Below, one piece after another: positions 57,768 through 64,000 of a stretch of 64,000 bases of DNA. Origin of the DNA: Leishmania infantum JPCM5 (Eukaryota; Euglenozoa; Kinetoplastea; Trypanosomatida; Trypanosomatidae); assembly GCF_000002875.2 (NCBI RefSeq), contig NC_009415.2:878001-942000 (forward strand), read 5' to 3'. Numbering within the stretch: position 1 is the first letter of the stretch; the number at the start of each line of letters is the position of its first letter. The translations under genes and the position numbers were made by a program. The notes beneath the pieces were generated by a model that saw only the letters and a list, made by a program, of their open reading frames with translations, ran no database searches and was not told the DNA's origin.

Positions 57768-59204
57768 TCACTCATGGCAAATCGGTTCGTGGACGCCCAA
57801 GGAGCTGTCCAGCGGTTCTCCAGGAGCGCTCAAGAATGGGGCTGGCGCTTCTCCGTCGTTGTAGTGAGACCGAGACGCGGTGTCTACGCTGGCCATGTTG
57901 TTATTTGTGGGGGTATTAAAGAAACCGCTGAGCGCGACGTTGTGCTCGACATCCTTCCACGTGCGCTTGTGGCGGCGCGGCTGCCGATGGTCGACGTGCT
58001 CGCCAGTGTGCACCCCGGATCCACCACGGACGGCATATTCGACGTGCTCCGCCGACGCCACGTGCGGCGAGGTTGCATCTGTCGTGCCGTTCGAGTATGT
58101 AAACAGACCGGGAGACGCCGCGTCGCACCTGCTAGTGTTTGCAGAGAGCGCAGTCGGGTGCGGGGATGGGCGCTGAGTGTCAACTCTGAAACCTTCCAGA
58201 TTGCTGCGCTCGACGTTCATAAGGAACGGGTACGACTCGCAGTCGGTACCGAGCACGTCCTCCAGCGGACGAGGTGCTGAGCTGGCCACGCTGGCCGAGC
58301 GGCCCGGATGCACATGATTGCGACTGCGACTGCCACAGGCCGTTCGGGTGCGGCGACGAGCGCCTCCACCAGTCGCGCTTCCCTCCCCGTCATGCTGTGA
58401 CGACGTAGAGACGGACTTTGAGGAAGACGACAGCTCCGAGGAGGATACCATCTGCGCATACGCCCACTGGTTAAACAGCTCCAGCTGCTGCTGCTCCTCG
58501 CGGCGACGCAGGCGCTGGCGCTGGCGGTGACGCAAGTACGACTTGATGGTAGCAACTGTGCCTTGGCTGGCGCGACTGCGCGCAGAGCCACGGCTGCTTC
58601 GCGAGCCACCGCTGCGCGAGCTGCACCGGTCATCGTTATCAACATGCTCGCCTACATGCACCATGAAATCACCTGAGGGGGGTCGGAGATAGGAGCTGCG
58701 CCCGTACGCGACAGTCGACGTCGTCCGCACCGTCGTCGCTCCAGACGTTAGCGTTGTTCGACTGGTGTCCGAGGAGTCGCCGGCAAACTCGTCCTCGCTC
58801 ACCGCGCCTTCTCTGGCGCCCTCGCGCACATTTGCCATGCGTGCCTCGCGGGCAGCTTGGCGCTGACTGCGGCGCTCCTGGCGGGCCTGACGACGCTTGT
58901 ACTTCTCCATCGCCTTTTCGCGCAGGATCTCCTGCTCCGGCGTCAGGCGCGGCGGCCGCGAGTTCAGCGGAATGCCCTTCCACTGACGCTCTACCGCGGC
59001 CGCCTCGCCACTGGAGGACGAGCCCAGCTGCTCGGGGGAATTGCGCTCGCGCCGCCAGCGGCGGTTGCCATTGGCCACACCACCGTTCGGGATCCTGAGG
59101 CAGCCGAAGTACATCAACGCAAACAAAGCGAAAATGATGCCGAAGCCTAAGGCGGCAGCGCTGGCGACACAGAGGAGGGCGGCGGCTGTGGCAGAGAGAT
59201 GCAT
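57768..59204 (-). CDS. single-helix membrane protein with YGxSxY and GIP motifs (member G)
   Basis: 478 residues, function unknown. The start at 59204 precedes a long Ala/Leu/Phe-rich helix (residues 5-36). After a basic segment (NRRWRRERN) comes K76-G-I-P79, then a charged, probably helical stretch (LTPEQEILREKAMEKYKRR, continuing to about residue 125). The family motif Y167-G-R-S-S-Y172 is followed by LRPPSGDF. The remainder is Ser/Arg/His-rich and probably disordered, with an Arg/Gln-rich block (RHRQRQRLRRREEQQQ). Unlike in the short members, the YG motif is in the middle of the tail. It is adjacent to member H, with which it shares the GIP segment and a P-x-LT-x-E sequence after it. Confidence 0.84.
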   Translation of the reverse strand: MHLSATAAALLCVASAAALGFGIIFALFALMYFGCLRIPNGGVANGNRRWRRERNSPEQLGSSSSGEAAAVERQWKGIPLNSRPPRLTPEQEILREKAMEKYKRRQARQERRSQRQAAREARMANVREGAREGAVSEDEFAGDSSDTSRTTLTSGATTVRTTSTVAYGRSSYLRPPSGDFMVHVGEHVDNDDRCSSRSGGSRSSRGSARSRASQGTVATIKSYLRHRQRQRLRRREEQQQLELFNQWAYAQMVSSSELSSSSKSVSTSSQHDGEGSATGGGARRRTRTACGSRSRNHVHPGRSASVASSAPRPLEDVLGTDCESYPFLMNVERSNLEGFRVDTQRPSPHPTALSANTSRCDAASPGLFTYSNGTTDATSPHVASAEHVEYAVRGGSGVHTGEHVDHRQPRRHKRTWKDVEHNVALSGFFNTPTNNNMASVDTASRSHYNDGEAPAPFLSAPGEPLDSSLGVHEPICHE

Positions 59205-60840
59205 CTCGAGTGGGGAGGGGGATCGATGAGCCGGGAAAGCGTAGGCAGAGGGAGAGCGGACTCGCTACAGACGGTGTGCCGCTCAACGCTTTTTCGCCAC
59301 GACGCTCTACAGAATGACTGCGCAGGCAGTCACAGAACTCTCCGCCGGCTTTCACGAGTTTCTTCTTCCGCTAGAGCACCATAAGGGCGCACGTCTCTCT
59401 CAACGAGGCGAGCAACCCCTTGCCTGTACCGTGCGCCCGAGCCCAGCGAAGCGAGCGAGACAGCCCGGGACGTCGTGACACAGCAGCAGCAGATGCCAGC
59501 AGTAGACCCAGAGTCGTGTGCCTGTGCGTGGGGAGAGGTTGGAGATGGTGAGGGAGAGGGAGACTGCTTATGTAGAAATTATCGCGCGGAGACTACTTGC
59601 TTGAAAGAGACGCATACACAGATGTACTAAGAAAACAAAACAACAACAATAAAACGAAGCGGAGGGAGATGGAGGATGGAGAAAGGAAGGGGAAGGCTCA
59701 GCGACAAGGGTGAAGTCTATGGCGAGGAGTAACCATCCAACGATAACAAAAAGGCGGCTCGTATCGCGTCGTCCGTTTCGCTGGAGAGAGAGAGCGCGGG
59801 CTGGACGTATCGGCTTAACCACCACCACCACCACAACCAAGCATTACGTTCATGCGCCTGAGTGTTGCGCAAAGTATGTATTAACTTATATAGAGAGCTG
59901 CTCCGTATGCTTGTCTGGTTTCTCTCTGTGTCTCTGTTGCGATGCCCCGCAGTAACAGGTGCTTGAAGCTGGTAAACAGGCACACAAACCTACGCACGTG
60001 CACGGAGAAGCGATCGACGTACCAACACAGCCGTGCTATGGCTAATTTCTTATGAGGTGAGTAGTAGGATGGAGGGGTGAGAGTATGTGCGGGACAGGTG
60101 GTACGTGAAGGCGTAGGACCAAATAAGTAAGTAGGCGTGTGCGTGTGTGTGCGTCTTCGACAGGGGGCGCGGCATGAGAAAACGCGGTGCACATTGATAG
60201 ACACCGGAAGAGAGATAGAAACAGTGGATGGTGAGAGTGAGCATTCATGGGCATGCCCGAGACATAGCTGAAGTGAGGAACAGACACACCATCAAGTGGC
60301 AACGGTCCAGGCCTTGGCGCCGTAGGAGGTCGAGCAGAGGAAGAGGAAGGGTGGAGTGCCTTCTCTTCCCCCTCCCCCCTCAAGCGATCGCCAGCACTAC
60401 AGCCACTATGAAAGAGGATCACGAGCTGTCTCTGCGCAGCTTTCAGCATCTCTGAAGTCTCCGTGCTGCTTCTTTCTTTTTGTTAAAAAGGAAAAGATCC
60501 ACAAGAGGCGCAGAGTTGGAGCTTGCCAACGGGCTCGCACGCGCAAAGGGGGGCAGAGAGGGGGGGGGCGAACGGTGAACAACATTGTCGACCCATCGCA
60601 GGGGCGCATCGGCACTGGAGTACAAAACACAGACCTGCACGGCCACAGAAAGCCTTTCATGTATGCCGCTTTCGTTGTGTTTTCATGTTCGGCACATGAC
60701 GAAGAAGAAACAAGCAAACAACAAAAGAAAAGAAGAGCCGTCCACGTGCCCTAATATGTTGTGCCGTCTCTGCCGAACGGTGCGTCGGGCACATCCGCTG
60801 CCGCTGTCCGCCCACCGCACGGAAGAGGCGAGATCAACTT
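59205..60840. other. intergenic between members H and G
   Basis: About 1.6 kb with no gene seen. The minus strand is pyrimidine-rich at 59540-59700, the probable processing region. Confidence 0.5.
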
Positions 60841-62559
60841 CTAAGCCTGTGCTCTCGTCCCTCCAGAGCTTGCCGAGCAGGATGCTGTCACTGGGTCACT
60901 TCCAGGCAGGGAGAAGGGAGAGCGCAGGCCGCTGCTCCACCGATTCGACGACGGAGAGAACGTATCGACATGGAAAGCGTGCGCTCCGGCGTTGCTGCCG
61001 CTTCCTTGCACGGCACCTGAAAGCGACGTCTGATGGTGTGCGTTTTCAGCTGCCTTCCTCGGTGACAAAACGGGGTGGAGCGGCTTGACGCCGGTGCGCG
61101 CGCTAGCACCTGCCCCTTCCGCTCCAGGGTGAGCGCCGGAAAGCGGTGATGATGAGTCCAGGTGCGGGTAGGATGTCGCCCCTGCCAGTCCCACGACGGG
61201 AGAGTTGACAGACGTGGAGCGCCACGACTGGTAGCTATGAAAGGAGGCATTCAAGGGCGGCAGGCCAGCGGCCATGGTTGGATGATGGAGCGGGTACGGC
61301 GCCACACTTTGGTCATACGGGGACGCCATGGTGCCAGCTGCGGTCCACCCTCGGCCGATCCCAACCGGACTGACGCTCGCTGCGGATGCCCTGGTGCTCA
61401 CTTGGCGATCTAAGAAGACGGGAGAGGTACCGTGCAGGCTAATCTGGTCAAAGCCGTTTACGTTTCCCAGCCTCGTCGTTGGGGATAGTCGGCTCAGCGT
61501 CTGTTGCTCCTGCTTGAGCAAGAACTCGCGCAGCTGCTCCAGACGAGGATGAGCGGGGCCGTTGTGCAGCGAAACGTCCTCGAAGTCGTCGGAGGTGCTC
61601 TCGAGATCTTCCCGACGGTTGCGCGGAGCCGAGGAGAAGGAGTTCACTTGGTGCAGGCCCTGGCTAGGGCTTGTGCTGCCACCTGCGTCATGGCGCGTGG
61701 GCGACTTCTTGCGTCGGCGAAAAAACTGGAGGCCGCCAATGCTGCCGCTCTGCAAGCTGACGCTGTTCGGAGTAGCGCTCTGCCAACCGTGCCGTGCGTG
61801 CCGCGCCGACCCGGCTGGCGAGCCGGGTCGGAAGCTCATGCTCCCCACGCTGCTTTCGGTGGCGTAGTTGTTGAGGGCACCTCGGGAGGCTGACGCCATA
61901 CTGTACTGAAGCTGCAGTTCCTGTAGTAAGGAAGAACTGAGCCGCACGTTGGGTGTATTCCTGTCGGAGGTTCGCCGGCCCTCGTACTCGGCGCGGCCAT
62001 AGAACTCTGGTGAAGCAATGCGATTCTGTTCATCCTCGAGGCGCTGCTTCTCTTCGAGCGTGAGCGGCGGAGGGCCGGCCTGGGGCACACGTTCGACACC
62101 GCGGAAATCAAGACACACGTCCTGGTCACCATGATGCACGACGATTCGATTACGTGGCAGATTGCGCCGTGGACGCACACGGGTTTCAATGGGGATACCC
62201 TCCACGCGCTCCGCGTTCGGAGATGCCGGCCGCACACCGCCATCGAGGCCATAGTAGTAGTTGTTGCCCTCCCCGCGATAGTCGATGGCGTCGCGATCGG
62301 CGTAGTTGTCGCGAATATTCTGGCTTGGCCTCTGACCGCTGTTGTAGGCGGCGCCGTCATCGCCTCTGCCCGCGCCCACTTGCACACTAGGGGCCTCCCC
62401 AAACGCGCTCTCCTCCTGAAGGGTCACGCTCTCCGCATCCGCATACAAACGGCGCGATGGCGCATGCAGGGCGCTGTAAACATGAGTGACGCACCAGATT
62501 ATGCTCGAAATAGCGAGAATAGCACCAGCGATGCTGCTGATGAGTATGAGCGAGCTCAT
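60841..62559 (-). CDS. single-helix membrane protein with YGxAxY and GIP motifs (member H)
   Basis: 572 residues, function unknown, the largest of the eight. The start at 62559 gives an immediate helix (residues 4-25) with almost no N-terminal extension. The tail has a tyrosine-rich block (NNYYYGLDGG, about 99-108), V-E120-G-I-P123, an Arg-rich stretch then IVVHHGDQDVCLDFRG, PPPLTLEEKQRLEDEQNR, and the family motif Y187-G-R-A-E-Y192. The C-terminal 350 residues are Ser/Pro/Leu-rich and low-complexity. Order and spacing of GIP, LT-x-E and YG motifs match member G, so these two look like a duplicated pair. Members E and H also share an R-rich, V-H-x-x-D segment. The coding DNA holds an 11-bp hairpin at 61806-61831. 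Confidence 0.86.
   Translation of the reverse strand: MSSLILISSIAGAILAISSIIWCVTHVYSALHAPSRRLYADAESVTLQEESAFGEAPSVQVGAGRGDDGAAYNSGQRPSQNIRDNYADRDAIDYRGEGNNYYYGLDGGVRPASPNAERVEGIPIETRVRPRRNLPRNRIVVHHGDQDVCLDFRGVERVPQAGPPPLTLEEKQRLEDEQNRIASPEFYGRAEYEGRRTSDRNTPNVRLSSSLLQELQLQYSMASASRGALNNYATESSVGSMSFRPGSPAGSARHARHGWQSATPNSVSLQSGSIGGLQFFRRRKKSPTRHDAGGSTSPSQGLHQVNSFSSAPRNRREDLESTSDDFEDVSLHNGPAHPRLEQLREFLLKQEQQTLSRLSPTTRLGNVNGFDQISLHGTSPVFLDRQVSTRASAASVSPVGIGRGWTAAGTMASPYDQSVAPYPLHHPTMAAGLPPLNASFHSYQSWRSTSVNSPVVGLAGATSYPHLDSSSPLSGAHPGAEGAGASARTGVKPLHPVLSPRKAAENAHHQTSLSGAVQGSGSNAGAHAFHVDTFSPSSNRWSSGLRSPFSLPGSDPVTASCSASSGGTRAQA
61806..61831. repeat. 11-bp perfect inverted repeat, 4-nt loop, inside member H
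   Basis: CCGACCCGGCT, loop GGCG, AGCCGGGTCGG: exact arms of 11 bp, nearly all G/C, within the coding sequence of member H (encoding RPGSPAGSA). In mRNA it would be a very stable hairpin. Confidence 0.88.
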
Positions 62560-64000
62560 GATCGTCTCTACAGGCGGGCGACCGGAGTCTGACGAGGCGG
62601 AAACGAAGGATTATGTACAGCCGAAAGGCCTCCCCCTCCGCACTCCGAGGCCTGTGAGCGGTGCAGACACAGTCACCTGTGCAACCCGACGAGTATCCAA
62701 CTAGGTGGGGGGAGGAGCAAGCAGATAATGACTAGAGCTACACACAAAGTAAAAGATACAAGAGGAAAAGGCATCCACTGGCCGTCCTTCAACCAAACAA
62801 GCTTGGCTGACCGAGCGAAATGGGCTTCGCGCTCTGGTCAGGCAAGACGCGCGCGCTGCTGCGAAAAAAAAAAACGACGTCCTCGCGTCTGTTGGGCGCT
62901 CACTTTCGATGGAGGAGGGGGAGGGGGAAGAGAGAAAGGACAGCGCGAGACACACAAGGGAGGGGGGAGTAACGAGAAGACAAGCGCGAGCGCGCCCCGG
63001 GGCAGCGGTTTTCGGATATCAACAGCAGAGAAACCGATCGACGTACGTGAGCTCTGCTTTGATCGCGGAGAGTCGAGCAACAACGACGGCAACAGCAACA
63101 GAAAAACAAACAAAAAAAAAGAAGATAGCCCAAACATACGCAACGACGATGCCGCGACGCGATCGCACTAAATTTCCTAAAGGGAAGAAAAAAAAACGAG
63201 CAGAGACGGAGAAACACACGGGAGGAGCAGACAAGCGAAAGGGAAGCTGCACGCGAACGCCTGACCTTAGCGCATGGAGCCAGAAGGCGACACACGAGGA
63301 AAAAGAGAATCAACCGCACACAATACTCAAACGGCAAGAGGAGCACAACAGGAATGAGAAACAAGTGAAGTTCAGAGGGAGGGTGAGGGCGGCAGAGGGG
63401 GGAGGGATGGCGCGTAATCCAGCAGACACGGCGCCACGGAAACACAAACAGCTAACAAACCAAGGAAAGACGTGGAGAAAGGACCGGCGAAGACTTTGGA
63501 GGGCAAGGGAGGGGAAAGTGGGGGGGGGCACAACGGTGACAACGACCAATCAACAGAGAGTGACCAAATCCACGTCGAAGGAAACCCCAGACGGCCAACA
63601 AGAGTGCGCTGAACAGGAAAAAACAAAATACAAAAAGATTTTATGCATGGCAGGGGTCAAGAGAGCGCGCGACGAACAACAGAACTAAAAAGAGGCGCTT
63701 CACTAGAGTCCCGAGTACTACAGTCCCAACAAGGGTCGAAAACGCGCACAACGGCAAGAGGCAAGAACAGAAGAGGTGGGCACTTAGCGAGAAGAACACC
63801 AACCCACCCAAAACGCAGAGCGGGCGAGAAGATGATAGACCTACGCTTTCTATTTTGTGGGGCTTCTTTGACTCTCGCGCAGTCGCCGTTTTTTTTTTTA
63901 GGGGGTAGGGGAGAGGGGGTAGGGGAGGTCAGAGAGAGAGAGAGACCGGGCGAACGAGCGAGCAAGGAAAGGTGACCACCAGCAGACAAAAAAAAACAAA
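62560..64000. other. upstream region of member H to the window end
   Basis: No gene supported. Strongly purine-rich on + (62860-63860), with A-runs; the minus strand is therefore pyrimidine-rich, as expected ahead of a minus-strand gene. Long open frames here are Lys/Arg/Glu-rich on + and Leu/Phe/Ser-rich on minus, the product of base composition. Confidence 0.5.

Overview
The window looks like nuclear DNA of a trypanosomatid, most likely Leishmania or a very close relative. Every protein gene I can support lies on the minus strand, none has an intron, and the GC-rich genes are separated by long intergenic stretches that are purine-rich on + and therefore pyrimidine-rich on the transcript. 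That layout is a polycistronic unit processed by trans-splicing. Conserved anchors are a ubiquitin-L40 fusion, an M20-family peptidase immediately downstream of it, a Dus1-type tRNA dihydrouridine synthase, a RING-CH membrane protein and a GT4-fold glycosyltransferase. From general knowledge, the ubiquitin-fusion/M20 pair recalls Leishmania chromosome 31; I could not verify this.

Layout in + coordinates (transcription runs right to left). About 1-585 is a decayed coding relic, followed by a SIDER-like repeat (830-1235). From 1762 to 22542 there are six small genes of one architecture: a start codon, one N-terminal membrane helix, then a long polar, low-complexity tail. The stretch 23.5-29.35 kb is a gene graveyard: a stop-riddled pseudogene (23589-24487), a relic of the neighbouring glycosyltransferase (25113-25590) and further decayed coding sequence (28859-29345). 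Next come the intact glycosyltransferase (29379-32279), a 102-base N gap (35016-35117) that cuts off the M20 peptidase, ubiquitin-L40 (36502-36888), a 913-residue unknown (40063-42804), a possible small gene (43687-44052), the RING-CH protein (47184-51062), the dihydrouridine synthase (52590-54572), and two more large single-helix tail proteins (57768-59204, 60841-62559).

The most interesting signal is that all eight single-helix proteins, otherwise almost unalignable by eye, carry the same short tail motif Y-G-x-[A/S]-x-Y, often followed by a proline. Three of them also carry a [E/K]-G-I-P motif. This suggests a fast-evolving family of tyrosine-motif membrane proteins, six in a cluster and two about 35 kb away, with probable decayed members in the oversized gaps.

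Repeats: two ~845-870 bp copies (44389-45233 and 56399-57271) appear identical over at least 800 bp, and a third copy (39314-39664) holds only one end. They share a head sequence with three older, diverged SIDER-like copies. Long (AC)n tracts are nearly all in one orientation. Functions are inferred from motifs read by eye; no search or alignment was run.
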